This document shows positions 33,431-47,032 of a DNA stretch of 64,000 bases, one piece after another. The stretch comes from Pachypanchax playfairii (taxonomy: Eukaryota; Chordata; Actinopteri; Cyprinodontiformes; Aplocheilidae). Each line of letters opens with the position of its first letter. Within the stretch, counting starts at the first letter, position 1. Below the pieces are notes generated by a model, which was given only the letters and a program-made list of their open reading frames with translations, was not told where the DNA came from and searched no databases. The stretch covers positions 3,307,858-3,371,857 of the forward strand of contig SSNP01000051.1 in the NCBI GenBank assembly GCA_006937955.1, read 5' to 3'. The translations under genes were made by a program, and so were the position numbers.

Positions 33431-36400
33431 TTAGTCCTGTTTCCGCTTCCTGCTTAGTTTCTGGAAACATAATTTTAGACATTTTACTGTTAGGATTACA
33501 AAGACCAGCACCGCTGTAGCTAGCAGAGCTAAGACATCCAGACTGAAGTACTGGAACCAGTTGAGGTCACGGAACGCAGCCTTCAGGTGCTTCGCCCCTT
33601 TATGTCTCATCACAAACTCTGTCCAATAGACGGAGAGATCGAGCGGGTCCATCGGTCGGTCGTTATGGAGCATTGACAGCTTCTGCACACTCTCTTTGTA
33701 CCTGAACACACAAACACACACTGTGCTGAAATACAACAAATAACCAAAGGGCACCACTGACCACTGAACCACCTGTCCGAGGCCTCACCTGGTGTTGTTG
33801 ATGATCTCATTTAGCGCCTGCAGAAGACTCTCTGTGGTGACAGTAGTTATATCCAACACGAGTCCGGCTCCTCTGTGCGCGATCCTCTCTGCATTGTCAG
33901 GCTGGTCGCCACCAATCGGCACCATCAACATGGGAACGGCATGACACAAACCCTCGAACACACCGTGAGAGCCGGCGTGAGTGATGAAGGCTCGAACCCC
34001 GGGGTGTGCTAACAGAATCAAACACAGCATGTGAGACATCTGTCAGTTTTCACCTGGTCTGTTTCAGGACAAGCTCCAACACACCTAGCAGGTCGTTCTG
34101 AGGGACCCACTTCATCATCTTCACATTATCTGGAACTTTGTCAGGAATCTGACCAGTGAACCTCCAAAACACCTGCCAAACAGAGAAACCTGCTTTTAGT
34201 TCATGATTTAAGACTTTGATCTGATTTTGCTGACTTCTTGTACCTTCTGAGGAATCTGCCTGAAGGCCTCGAGAAACACAGAGGTGATCTCCTCAGGTAG
34301 AACATTCACCATGGAACCCAGAGTGAAGACTATGAACCCGTGCTGTCCGGAGACCCACTCGATCAAATCCTGCAGAAGCACATCGGCGCTCGTCTTTAAA
34401 CGTTCTAGCTGTGTAACAGTTCAGTGAGGATGAGGAGAACGTTCTTACATCAGGAAGTGGATTCCTCACGTTGCAGTTGATTCCACCAACCAGAATCACA
34501 TTAGGCATGAGCGGACGCGGGAACTCCAGCATAAAATCAATCCTGATTTAACACAATCACAAAGGAGAGTCTTCTTACAGCTATAACTGTTCTAACTCAA
34601 GATAAATGAAAACCTGAAACTACAGGGAATAAAGTTACGTTAACACCAAGCACACCATTGTTTTTCTTGTGAAATTACCAATAAGTTTGATGTGTCACAT
34701 GACCCTCTTCTTATTGGAAAAAAAAAAGTTTGATCCAAGATGGCCGACTTCAAAATAGCCACCATGGTCACCACCTATCTTGAAAAGTCTGCCCCCTCAC
34801 ATATACTAATGTGCCACAAACAGGACGTTAATATCATCAACCATTCCCATTTTATTAAGGTGTATCCATATAAATGGCCTACCCTGTACAGTTTTAAATC
34901 AACTGCAGGTAATTTGTGATGTTTGAGTAGAACATGTTGAGTGAAGAAGACCGAAGAGAACGTCCTTTAAAAGAAACATTAGTCAAAACATAAAGAAAAA
35001 TACACAGAATAGAACTAAAATAAAATTCTGTGGTGAAATTTTCATATACAGAAATGATTGCAAAAGACTTGTTTGAAATGTTCCATGTCAGAGAGAATAT
35101 AAAAGACACGGGAAGGGGGGGGGTCTTTAAAAGGGTTATGTTTGGTTTTTGTCAGCATCACTACATTTATGTAGAAATATTTAATCCGGCATGTCAGACC
35201 TACAATATTTAATATATTACAGAAAATTTAGCCTCCAAATTTTGGATTCAGGTGTTCAAGTCATGCAGACGACTTCTACCAACATCAGGAGCTCAGTGAA
35301 CTCAGACGTGGAACACTATCCGGATGCATCCTGTGCAATAACATTTCCACGCTGCTAAATATTCCACAGTCATCTGTTAGTGGGAGGAGCTGGGAACAAC
35401 AGGAAGCTATAATTTAATCTACAGAGCGAGTCAGAACATACTAAAATGAGCAGAGAGCAGTACTCAGTAACTTTCTGCTCAGTCAACAGCTACAGACCTC
35501 CAAACTTCAAATAGACTTCAAGCTAACTCAAGAACAGAATGTAAAGATCATCACGATGGCCGTGCAGCTTCATCAGAGTTTTGCATCATCAGGTTTGATG
35601 CAGTGATGTAAAGAATACTGGACTGATTAATCATCTTTATGTGGGCCTTTTTCTATGGATTAGGCTCCGCCCTTTAACAGGTGGAGTTCCAGGTTTCTGT
35701 TTAATTAACAGATAAGTAATAAATCTGTTAAAGTGAGTTTTCTGAATGTGTTAATCATTTCTCACTTTACAGCAGATAAAAGTTAAAGAACATTCTGAGG
35801 TGTGCCTGTGTGTTAAAGGGTGAGAGAGAGAACATAATGATGTTTTACATCTGTGTGATTGTCGCTGTGGGATTTTTACACCTGTTACCTCAGGAGCCAG
35901 ATGTCAGACTCTGTTAGCACTTCAGCCACGCCCACTTCCTCTTCAAGGAACTGATAGGCTATTCGGTCAAAGTGCCAGTAGAGCAGGCGACAAAACAAAG
36001 GCTCCAGTACAGCTACCTGTGTGTCAGAAACAAAACGGTCATCAGAGAGGATGAGGAAACATTTAAAGAGGCCCTTCCATTAAAAACAGTTTTTCTGAGG
36101 TTTCTGTTGAATATTTTAGCTCCACAGGTGTTCTTACCTTCATAGTGGGTGTGAAAACAGGTCAACAACTTCTCTTTCAGTTTTTTTCTCTCAAACTACG
36201 CAGGTGGTGATAACACCCGAGTTCGAACGGCCTGTATCTGTTTCGTCACAACTCCTTTGTTCGTTAGTATTCAGCAGCTCCCGCAGTTGAAACCACGCCT
36301 AGCATGCTGCTGGCTAAAAGCTGTAGCAAACAGGAAGATAGACGTCTGATGTTGCCATGCGCAGCGGGGCAGGAAACATTATACCTTGCTCTCATAGGCT

Positions 36401-37903
36401 AGTTTGTTAACCAATCTGAGTCCAGCAAATTCAAATAATGAATCATGATGAGTTGCAGCCTGAATCCTGACGAAACCAGACGAATTTTGCCGCCGACAGA
36501 TTGGAAGGTCTGTTAATCAGTGTTTCCAAACGTTTCATAGATATAAAATGTTTCATATTACTGGTTAATACTTAAAGTGGCAATTTCACACAAATTTCAT
36601 GACTATGAGTATCAGATGTTGTGTCTTCCAGCTTGTTACATCTTATGCTAACAGCTTTTAGCCAGCAGCATGCTAGGCGTGGTTTCAACTGCAGGAGCTG
36701 CCGAATACTAACGAACAAAGGAGTTGTGATGAAACAGATACAGGCCGTTCGAACTCGGGTGTTATCACCACCTGCGTAGTTTGAGAGATAAAAACGGAAA
36801 GAGAAGTTGTTGACCTGTTTTCACACCCACTATGAAGGTAAGAACAGCTGTGGAGCTAAAATGTTCAACAGAAACCTCAGAAAAACCTTTTTTAATGGAA
36901 GGGCCTCTTTAAGAAATAACCAAATTTAAGTCATTAAATTTGTGTGAATTGGCCTCTTTAACAACAACAACATCAGGTGTTGTTTACGTGAACGAGCTCA
37001 GTCATATGCTGAATTATAAGTGCTCACCAAAGTGTTGATGACTCTTTGCTTGAAGTTCATCCTGTCTGTGAATCCAGTGAAAAATCGAGGTACAAACGAG
37101 GGCGGGGACGGACATCCTGCAGCCTTCATGTCCATAGAACATGGAGTTCCTCTCAGTAAATTCACGGTGGGAATTCCTGTAAGTCATTTAAGAAAAAAAC
37201 TGGTGACATCGTTTATAAACTCAGAGAAAGTTCCAGAAAGAGGAAAACTCACTGAATTTCCAAGCTATTAATGATCCAGTTGGAACCATGGGGTCAGTCA
37301 GGACGGCATCGAACCCCTGCGGAGTGAAACCAGTTAGATGCTTCATCCTCCAGCAGGTTGTGTAAGTTGTGTTCTGCTCACCTGCTGAGCCAGGTGAGAC
37401 ATGAGACTGCTGTTGAACAGCAGACTCTCTGCAGTGGTGTGAAGCAAACCAGCGACCTTCTGCATCTGACTGAACCGCGTTTTTATCTTCTCCACGAAAG
37501 GCTGTGCTGATTTCTTCAAGATGTCCGTGTGTGAGGACATCACGTTGTCCATGTCAGCCTTGGTGTAGGGGACAGGATATGTGATGGTGTCATAGTGTTT
37601 CCCCGGACCCATCCGTAAACTGATCTCTGGGATTACCACGGTGACCTGGTGCCCACGCCGACCCATTTCTTGAGCGATGGCTTTTATTCCCACCCAGTGA
37701 CTCCCATCCATGGGCACCACCAGCAGCTTACCTGAAAAACCCGAAGAAGAGTCGCTTTTTGCAGGAAAACTTTCCATTTCTTTTGCCTTCTTTCCATTTG
37801 CAAAAGTGGGGATTTCCGTCACAGTTGGCTTTTCTTTGGCACTTCTTACCTCCACAAGCACGTACAAGAGCATAAACACAAACCCTGCTGCTTTCAACGC
37901 CAT
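33431..37903 (-). CDS. UDP-glucuronosyltransferase (fish UGT5-like), nine exons
   Basis: Minus-strand exons 37382-37903, 37253-37316, 37028-37176, 35889-36016, 34449-34542, 34244-34369, 34085-34172, 33789-34008 and 33431-33701 splice into 553 residues without a stop. UGTs transfer glucuronic acid from UDP-glucuronate to lipophilic substrates in the ER. A signal peptide (MALKAAGFVFMLLYVLVEVRSA) is followed by an unusual roughly 35-residue Lys/Ser-rich linker before GKLLVVPMDGSHW, which holds the catalytic His. The partner Asp is in FDAVLTDP. The UGT signature spans WVPQNDLLAHPGVR, THAGSHGVFEG and GGDQPDNA. The C-terminus has one membrane helix (LDVLALLATAVLVFVIL) and a KxKxx-like dilysine tail (SRKRKQD). 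The start at 37903 was chosen because upstream codons run into a GT repeat. Subfamily is uncertain. Confidence 0.92.
34640..34885. repeat. Dispersed repeat in UGT intron
   Basis: The words caagatggccgacttcaaaa, gccaccatggtcaccacc and tttattaaggtgtatccata are typical of a widespread fish DNA-element family. No ORF is present. Confidence 0.45.
35250..35590 (+). pseudogene. Relic of a Tc1-like element related to the one at 1.2 kb
   Basis: Blocks such as GAGCTCAGTGAA, AAATATTCCACAGTC, TGCTCAGTCAA and GCTACAGACCTCCAAACTTC align in order with 1372-1600 of the intact-looking Tc1 copy. The relic keeps about 36 extra bases before AAATATTCCACAG that the ORF-bearing copy lacks. It lies in UGT intron 4. 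Confidence 0.75.
36063..36961. mobile_element. Head-to-head pair of TTAAAGAGGCC elements
   Basis: A reverse copy (36063 to about 36572) is followed directly by a forward copy (about 36573-36911) that lacks the middle of the element, then a short extra terminus ending GGCCTCTTTAA at 36961. The outer arms (36063-36330 and about 36650-36911) pair as a long inverted repeat. It lies in UGT intron 3. The same compound arrangement occurs at 62536-63340. Confidence 0.7.
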
Positions 37904-38033
37904 TTTTCTTCCTATTTTATGTACCGACTTTGAACGCAACACGGAGAAAAACAACAGGGTAAAATGAAGAACATAAACAAACAACAGCAGTGAAACAATC
38001 CGAAGTGTTCTAAGTCCTCTCACTGATCTGATG

Positions 38034-39039
<1,006 letters not shown>

Positions 39040-39560
39040 AAAGTCAAAGAGACACATTTTAAATGATCCTTCTAAGGAACTCCTGAGAAAACACGTTAAC
39101 ATTGAGGATAACACGTGTAGCTTTGTGGGAACAATGTGGAGATGATAGATCACATGTTCTTTGAGGATTCAGATGTTTTGGAACAATTTTCAACTTCAGA
39201 TTGAAATTCCACTCCATATATCAAGAGACAATTGAAACTCTTCTTCGAAACAAAAACAAAGAACTGTGTTACAACTTACTTCTCGGTCTGGCAAAAAAGT
39301 TCATATATAAACAAAGAATACTGAAATTACCCCCAACCTTTAAAGGTTTTATTTTTGAATTCAACATGTACTTAAAATCCCTAAAATGCATTAAAGATAA
39401 TAGTTATTTGTCCATGTATGAATAACTTTGTAAACTTCAAGAAATGTACAATAATTCCTTGATTGTATTTAAGTATTTTTTACTGCCTGTTCAGATGAAT
39501 GTAAAGATAAATGTTTGTCTTTCTTGTTCTGTATATGAATGTAAATAAACATATTTAAAA
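39040..39560 (+). repeat. L1/Tx1-like LINE 3' end
   Basis: The end of an ORF2 is visible: a degraded zinc-knuckle-like region at about 39110-39180, then the open stretch 39201-39425 (NKELCYNLLLGLAKKFIYK ...). An A-rich tail with aataaacatatttaaaaaa follows at about 39543-39566. Truncated and not coding. Confidence 0.65.
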
Positions 39561-39566
39561 AAAAAA

Positions 39567-40450
39567 CTCTCTCATGAGCTACATCACAAACCACATTCTA
39601 AAATCCCAACATTCATATAAACTTAAAGGCATAAAGTTAAAGAGACTCAACGAGGCTTCAACAACATGAAACTATTTATGACTCCTTCATTACAAGATTA
39701 GTTGTCTTTAATTCATGTAATGTTTTTGCAATAGCATGTTTAAGCTATTAAAGTGATTAAATTCATCAGTCTTTGCTTTAACAGACAAAAACTAATTAAT
39801 TCAGCATATCTTCATTTACAAAAAGTAGCAAAGTCACCGTCACCTTGTATTATGACATTAAACTAAATTGACAGTTTGATTTAATTTACTTGAAATTGCA
39901 CATGCAGATATTACATACGTCATGACTCAATAAAACACACCGAGCCTCTGGATTATCTCACCTTCATTCATTTTTCTTTTTGTTTATAAAGATGTGATTG
40001 GTGTATTTTAGGATTGGACTAGGCTTAAATAAGTTTATAATTCTGCTAGCTCTTTTTCAAACATCTGACAACATGTAAATATTCTTTGTAATTTTGGTGA
40101 AGGTGGAGCATGTTTGAAACAACACAAAAATAAATATATATTGAAATAAAGGAGCAGATTTTTGTGGTTTTTCATCTCCAGATATTTGCAATATGTATAT
40201 ATGATTACAGCAGTGGAATGACAGTAATATGTGCAGGTGTGCTGGGCTGAGATCAGTATTTATTCATAAATGAGTTAAAGTCTGCCAAATGCCAACAGCT
40301 TTATGATGTAAATTTAAAATTGCTCAACATATTGTTGTAAACAGAGCAAATTTGTTTTAGACCAAATAGAAAATACACATTAAAAATCGTCTTTAGTCAC
40401 TTCTGTTACTCATTTAAACTATTTTCTATAAGAATCAAAATATCATTTTT
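39567..40450. other. Gene-free stretch
   Basis: AT-rich DNA without recognised features up to the CpG-richer promoter at 40.5 kb. Confidence 0.4.
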
Positions 40451-40459
40451 CTTGTTGGT

Positions 40460-41181
40460 GGCGGTAACGCTCATTACAACAGACCCTACAAGTAGAGCAT
40501 CGAGCGGAAAACTCGATCAGCCACCGTCTCGCGCTGGTTGCTGCTAATGCTAAAGTGTCCGTGAGCAAAACAAGTATTTACCCAGCGCACGAGCCGGTAA
40601 GTAAGAGCAGAGAGATATGTTACATAAACGCGACCATGACGTCACGATGTGATGAAAACTGTGAGGGAGAAAATATGAAGTAAGTTAAAAACACAAGTTT
40701 TAGTTTTCAGCAACGACCTAAAACTTCTGTCGGTTTTGTTTTTGTCTGTTTTTAGCCCAAAACAAAACAACAGAAACGCTAACCATGATGCTAAAGTTAG
40801 CTAAACTAAAGTCAACTTTTAGGATTTGTTTTCGAGTTGTTGCGTCATCAGCTCCGGGATGTTATGAGCTCATTACGTTTGTGTTTTGTGTTTTTATTGT
40901 ATTCGATTCATTTTTTATTTAAAGACTCCGGATTTCGTTCAGAGCCAAACGCCAAATTTGTGTCTCAACACACATTAAAATGTTTAGAAGTTACAAATAA
41001 TCTCAGTTTTCTGATTGAATCTGCTGCAGAGCGTCATGTGATAAATAACTGCTTTATATTAGTCTGTAGTATGTCTCTGTAAGATCATTTGTAAATAATT
41101 TGTCTCCAGATCTTGCAGGTATGATGCATCTGACTGGGATTCGGTCTCTCATTCACTTTCTATAAAAGTGGAATATCACAG
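40460..41181 (+). promoter_or_regulatory. Promoter and two candidate noncoding exons of the 41.3-kb gene
   Basis: CpG-containing sequence at 40490-40596 (catcgagcgg, gtctcgcgctgg, cagcgcacgagccg) ends in a strong donor CCG/GTAAGT at 40597. A second possible noncoding exon lies at 41119-41181 (acceptor TCTTGCAG, donor CACAG/GTGAG). The coding exon begins at 41292 after acceptor CTGTCACAG. Confidence 0.5.
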
Positions 41182-41325
41182 GTGAGTTGATGAAAAGTTT
41201 GAATTAGAAAGTCCCAGTAATCTGTAACTGCTCTTTGTGGTTTTTTGTTCGTTGTGTACACACTCGTAATCGCTGCTGTTCTCTGTCACAGAACTTTGGA
41301 GTATAATTTGAGGTGGAAGGGATCC

Positions 41326-43645
41326 ATGTCTTCCCGTCACTCCCCTCGACTATCCAAGGCCTCCAAGACGAATGGACAGAAAAGTCCTTCCCCAAAGGAT
41401 GAAGTTACACAGAGTAAACCGAGAGGTAGAAGACGGAGGGAGCTGAAGGAAGCTGATCACTGTGGGGTTGATGAAAACGGTGGGAACGAGCGTGACATCT
41501 TAGACCTCATCCTTGAAGAAGAACCTGTACATGTGGTCCATAACGGACTGGATGAGTCAGATGAGGACCTGTCCTCTGACTGCAGCAGCGTAGCATCTGG
41601 TCCTTCCATCTCACATCATGCCTCCACCAAAAAGCCTAAATCTTCTCAGGCTCTGTGTGCAGCCTGCTGTGAGCTCTATCAGAGAGCAAAGAAAATAAAA
41701 GCTCCAGTTATGAGCAAACTCCTGGATACCGGTTAGTACGTGGAGCATTTCCTTGGTTAAAGGAAACAATTGAGTTAAATTTTTTGACAATTATTTGATG
41801 ATTCTTTAAATGTCCATTTGTAGTCCTTTCAAAATAAAACTACAATGGTAGAATGGCCTTTGACAACGGGAAATGTATGTGGGTGATTGTGTGTGTTAAA
41901 ATACAGCATTTGTATTAGTTTGATGTTGTAATCGCAATTTTTTTTTTACATGAAAAGAAAAAATGATTCCATCTCAAAGAACCTGGTCTTCTCCTCAGAT
42001 CCTGAGTCTTTGACATGTGACCAGTGGATACTGATCAAAAAGTGGACACCCAGAAACCTGCCTGATGAAAAACGGTAAGACCAGTGTAACGGCGCGCCGC
42101 CATTACTTCACAAAATATATATTTTAACAGATGGGGGTTGGTTTATGTCTGAAATGATACATGGTGTAAGTTTACAACGTATGAATATACAGAAACAGTA
42201 AACGAAGGACTGTTTAAAAACGGTTTATTTTCTGGCGTTTTGAGTAAGAATATGTTCCTTTGGGTGTGTACGTGTGAAAGTTGTTGTCCCATTCGGCGTC
42301 ATCCTGCGCTGCATTGTGGCAGCTGTTGTCTGCAGTATACAAGCACAGAGAGAACAGTGTTATAATACTATAACTTTGCTTCTTGAATAATCTGTATGTT
42401 AACGTAGGGAGAGATGATTGTTAACTGAAAACATCACATGGAAGATCAGTCGTTAGGAGCGGTTACTCAGCTTAGCTTCTCCATCGTTCTGAGGTTGTGT
42501 GTGGGGAAATTGTGACCCGGGACCCGCACACAATTTATTCGTTCCAGTTTGGGATGTAAGATGTTAGGAGGGAGGATGATCTTATTTAAACCTAACAGAT
42601 TATTGTGGTTTATTGTTTTAACTAGGATGTGAAATGTTAAAGAGGTCCTTCCATTAAAAACGGTTTTTCTGAGGTTTCTGTTGAATATTTTAGCTCCACA
42701 GGTGTTCTTACCTTCATAGTGGGTGAAAACAGGTCAACAACTTCTCTTTCAGTTTTTATGTAATTTAGGAGGTGTAATGTGATTTTTTTATATTTTGTGA
42801 GTCTTGTAAAGAACCCTGTGGAATGTTTCATTCTAATTACTCAAACATTTTGTGAAGGTATTTAAACCCATTGTGCACTCAGAGAATGGTTTTTATATGT
42901 GGATGACAGAACACTGTGAAGAAAAATAAATAAACCTCTGAAAAGTCATCTTGACTTGGTGCTTCCATCGACTAACGGTCCCATGGCCGCTCGACCAAGC
43001 TGACAACCAGTTTGTGTTGCTTGAAAGTTTTAACACTGTCATTGAAATTTATTCTGTTTTTTCTCCTCAGGAAGCTTTTGAGCTGCGTTCAGTTTGATAA
43101 GATGATCTCGTTAAAGCGAAGACAGCGACCTGTGGGATCAGGAGAATCGCTCGCCTGCTCGAGGCCACACACTTTTCTTCTCAGGTATTTAACTGGTGCA
43201 GATTTTCAGATTATTTACCTAGTTTGTTTTTTAAATGCCTTATTGTGTCAGGAACCTGAGACGTGTCCGACTGGCAGAAAGGAAGGGGAGAAATAAGAAG
43301 AGGAGGAAGAGACGGAGAGCTGATTCCCAGGGTTCCCGAGCTGCTAAGCAGCAGCGTCTCCTGAGCGACGCTCACCTGCAGCGTAACGTTCGTACCTGTA
43401 AGGTTGACAAGTCAAAAAGTCACAAAAGTTCTGGAAAACCTGGGAGTTCTAAAATGGCCAACCGGGCTGATCCTGATGTGACTGATGAGCTGATTCCCCC
43501 ATCAGTTGCTATAGAAACCACCAAATCAGCAAAGCCAACAGAGGTCTATTCCAAGCAGAAAACACCAAAGAAGACGCGTGAATTCAAAGATCTGCTCGCT
43601 CAGTTACAGGGAAACATCAGCAAGATCGTCAGAGAAACACGTTGA
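41326..43645 (+). CDS. Unrecognised basic, probably nuclear protein, four coding exons
   Basis: Coding exons 41326-41731, 41999-42074, 43071-43184 and 43252-43645 join in phase to 329 residues. I do not recognise the family. The N-terminus is Ser/Lys-rich (MSSRHSPRLSKASK, PRGRRRREL), followed by an acidic segment (LDLILEEEP, DESDEDLSSD) and a Cys-containing stretch (ALCAACCELYQRAKK). A compact, possibly folded centre holds CDQWILIKKWTPRNLP and VQFDKMISLKRRQRP, then a strongly basic run (KKRRKRRRAD) that could be a nuclear or nucleolar signal. The last helix is REFKDLLAQLQGNISKIV. Intact splicing, matching phases and codon-like composition argue for a real gene. It could be a chromatin or ribosome-biogenesis factor, but that is a guess. 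Confidence 0.8.
42637..42757 (-). repeat. Partial TTAAAGAGGCC-family element
   Basis: TTAAAGAGGTCCTTCCATT followed by the same arm sequence as 36063-36180 up to CTTCTCTTTCAG, then similarity stops. It lies in the second coding intron of the 41.3-kb gene. Confidence 0.75.
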
Positions 43646-46560
43646 CATGACGACTCAGACGTTCCTGCTCGTGACCTCAGATTTAATTTGTGGTTTGGTT
43701 CTGTTGGGTCCAAATGCCCCGGAGTTTATTAACAAAGGACTGTCGCTATTCAGTGTTTGTTTTTCTTTTTACTAAAATATACTGCGGCATGTGAAATGCA
43801 ATGGAACAACGATGAACACATTATTTTTTCTTTGCTCTAGCAGTTCTGTTTTTATGAACTGTTTTGTTCCAGTTCATCGTATTTAAATTAGTCTAAATGT
43901 TGTTTCTGGTGTGTTGTTTTAGACACAGAGAGAAACATTCTCCTCTCTAACAAAAATAACATGGAAAAGCTCCTATTCTCAAAGTTTCCTCATGTTGCTG
44001 CAATGTGACGGAATTATTACTCTGGATTTAACTACAGGATTTTTTTCACTTAGTTAAACCTCCAAGATTGAAAAGTAACTTCACCTTAGAAAAAATATGT
44101 TAAATATGTTTTAACATGATTGTTGATGTTCTGAGAAGAAATCGGTTTGTTCTGAGTTATGAGAACTTGTAATGTTGCATCAAACTAAAGTTATTAAAAA
44201 GTGTCCTGCTTTCACTTCTGGACTTTTCTGTAGATGCTTTTCTTCCTCCGTCCATCTGGTGGCGCCATCATACAGATATTTATACAATAAGCTTCATTAG
44301 CATCCTTGAACAGCCAGAGCATGTGCAGAAAATACAGTTTTTAAACTGCTGACATCATCTACACTGTCTGAGCTAAAGTAAAGACAAACACCTGGTTATG
44401 AGACACATTTCAGCAGTTTGAATGAGAAGCATAAATAAAGGTGAATATCAGTTATTTATCTTTAGAACAAGTAAAAAACTGACCAGGTGCCTTTTTCTGG
44501 TGTTCAAAAGTGAAGCTGGTTCATGGGAGCCTGCAGGTAAAAGCCCCGCCTACTCACCTGAACACAATCACAGTGGTTTTTTATCATCATAAAGAAAAAG
44601 GAATATTTGAACAAGGTCAGAACCACACGAATCAACAGATGCCAACACTTAGAAAAGTTACATGACGTGTATTTTTTTTTTTGTAAACGGGAAAATGTCC
44701 CATTCATGTTCACAGAGGGGGCGGGACTTAAAACATGTTGGAAACAACCACCAGAGGATGTTTGTTTTGTATATTATCCTGTGATTAGTAACATAAAATC
44801 TGAGTTTAACTAAAGATAAAACCAAATTCATCCTGGTACTGGTCTTTTAAATACTCCTATAGTCTAAAGGACTAAAACCTACAGTGAGACCTGATTCCTT
44901 TATGATGGTCTTGGAACAGCCTGCTAGAGAACCTCTGGGCTGCAGAGGCTGCTGATGTTTTTAAAAGAGGCTGAAGCTCTTCCTTCTTAGTTTATCTTTT
45001 AAATGATTATGATTTTGATATATTTTTATTTTGCTGCCCCGCAACCTGACCACAGATAAGCAGAGTAGAATGGATATCTTTATTTGTTTTCCTTTAGGTT
45101 TTTATTCTTATTTTATTCCATACAATATTTTTATCAGCTCATTTAGGTGCATTTTTGCTGCTTCTGTCTGTTTTTATTTTTTTTAAGGTTTAATTTTTAT
45201 CTTGTATTTTTACTCCAGTGTTTTCCTGATGGGGATCCTCCATAAGGGGGGTGTTGTTGGTTCCTGATGTGGACGAATATTTTTTCCTCACAGGAGCATC
45301 AAACCAGATGTTTATTAGCTCATATCTTTTATTTATCTATTTAGTAAACATTTATTTATTCATAATGCATTTAGGAGACAGTATCAAAAGAACAGATTAT
45401 TTTTTGTGTATTTAAGGAGGTGTGATCACTGTTTTTATTTGTTTGTTGGTGATGGGGATGGGGGGGTGTTTTCTCAGAAGCCTCCGGGCCTTTTGGAGTG
45501 AGTCATATTTTTCATAGTTCGATCCCTGACTGACAACTGTATGAAACAAAAACTACATACAATGTTTGAAGCATACAGTCGTAATTTCCCCCGAATTTTG
45601 ATATGATCCGAGTGCCACTCAGCACTTACGCACGAGACACACTGCTGAAGGAGAACTGCAGGCAGACGAGAGCTGAAGTTTGACCAGGTACCAAAGTAAA
45701 TCACTTATACTGTACAAATAATGTAAATATGATGATGTATCACAGAGACTGATGTCATTGACACATATTACGTTACTTGCTAGTGCTGCCAGGACTAATC
45801 AACAAATAGGTAAATGAAAAGCTGAACAACAAACTCAGCTGTGTGTTCGTCTGTGTTTACACAACAATGGACATAAGGGTCTTCTTTCAAAGAAAAAAAT
45901 GATAAAATTAATTATAATTATAAATATTATGCTTTATAAGTTGTTCATTATATTTATATGCAAATCAAGAGGAATTTATTTCAATATATTCACAGTTGAA
46001 ACCAGATATTTACATACAATTCAGGAAAGAATATAAAAACTTTATCAACGTTATAGATAAATAAATATTGATGGCTTTTAAATTAGTTACATGTCAGAAT
46101 AAAGAGAGAGTGTTGTTACATATTTATCACTTTTTATCACTATATATATTATTTATTGTACCTTTAATCAAAAAGAAAACTCCAGATGATTTTATTCTGA
46201 GCTCAATAAGTGTCTGATGGGTTAATAGAGTCCATTTAAGTTCATTGGTGACGCACCTGTAGATGCATATTAAAGCACCTCCAAAACACAGAACCTCTTT
46301 CTTTGACAAGAGAAAATCAAAAGAAATAAATCAGAAGAATAATTGTGGACCTCCACAAGTTTGGCTCAGTTTTAATCACAATTTGGGTGGAATTTACATT
46401 TAAAAACACATACAAATTATCTTTTTATTTTTAAATTTAACATATACAATTTTTATTTATTAATAAAAAAAATAAACATTTAGTCTGATTTGATGTTTGA
46501 CAGTGAAAAAGTGTTTTTGTGCTTTTATCTGAAGTGTATCTAAATATCTGATTTCAACTT
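43646..46560. other. 3' UTR of the 41.3-kb gene, then a gene-free stretch
   Basis: A possible polyadenylation signal (attaaaaag) lies near 44194. The rest, to 46560, is AT-rich with no supported exon. A short ORF at 45474-45704 on the minus strand has no recognisable motif. Confidence 0.4.
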
Positions 46561-46567
46561 TATATTT

Positions 46568-46745
46568 GAACGGAGGGTGAGAGAGAGGACGAAAGAGGAC
46601 AAGAGAGTGAGAGAGGACGAGAGAGTGAGAGAGAGGACGAAAGAAGACAAGAGAGTGAGAAAGGACGAGAGAGTGTGAGAGAGGACGAGAGAGCGAGAGA
46701 GGACGAGAGAGCGAGAGAGGACGAGAGAGCGAGAGGGAGGACAGA
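46568..46745. repeat. Purine-rich GAGAGAGGAC minisatellite
   Basis: An imperfect array of GAGAGAGGACGA-type units gives Ser/Leu-rich pseudo-ORFs on the minus strand. One strand is almost entirely purine, so triplex or H-DNA formation is possible. Confidence 0.9.
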
Positions 46746-46821
46746 ACAGAGAAAGAACAAGATCCAAGTGAGAAAGACACCAAGTTGTTTGCCAGAATTC
46801 ATTAGATCATGTTCACTAGTG

Positions 46822-47024
46822 CAGTGTTTCCCAACCCTGGTCCTCAAGGCACACTGTCCTGCATGTTTTAGATGTTTCCCTGTTCCAACACGGCTGAGTT
46901 AAATGAGCAAATTACCAAACAACTTGTCTTGTAATTTGCTCATTTAACTCAGCTGTGTTGGAACAGGGAAACATCTAAAACATGCAGGACAGTGTGCCTT
47001 GAGGACCAGGGTTGGGAAACACTG
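46822..47024. mobile_element. Near-perfect palindromic hAT MITE
   Basis: A 203-bp palindrome begins CAGTGTTTCCCAACCCTGG and ends with its complement. The flanks CACTAGTG at 46814-46821 and 47025-47032 are identical (and themselves palindromic). Arms match almost base for base, which suggests a young copy. Related to the MITE at 26253. Confidence 0.9.
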
Positions 47025-47032
47025 CACTAGTG

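Noticed and set aside
46460..46847. Ser/Leu-rich minus-strand ORFs
   Set aside because: They are translations of the GAGAGAGGAC minisatellite.
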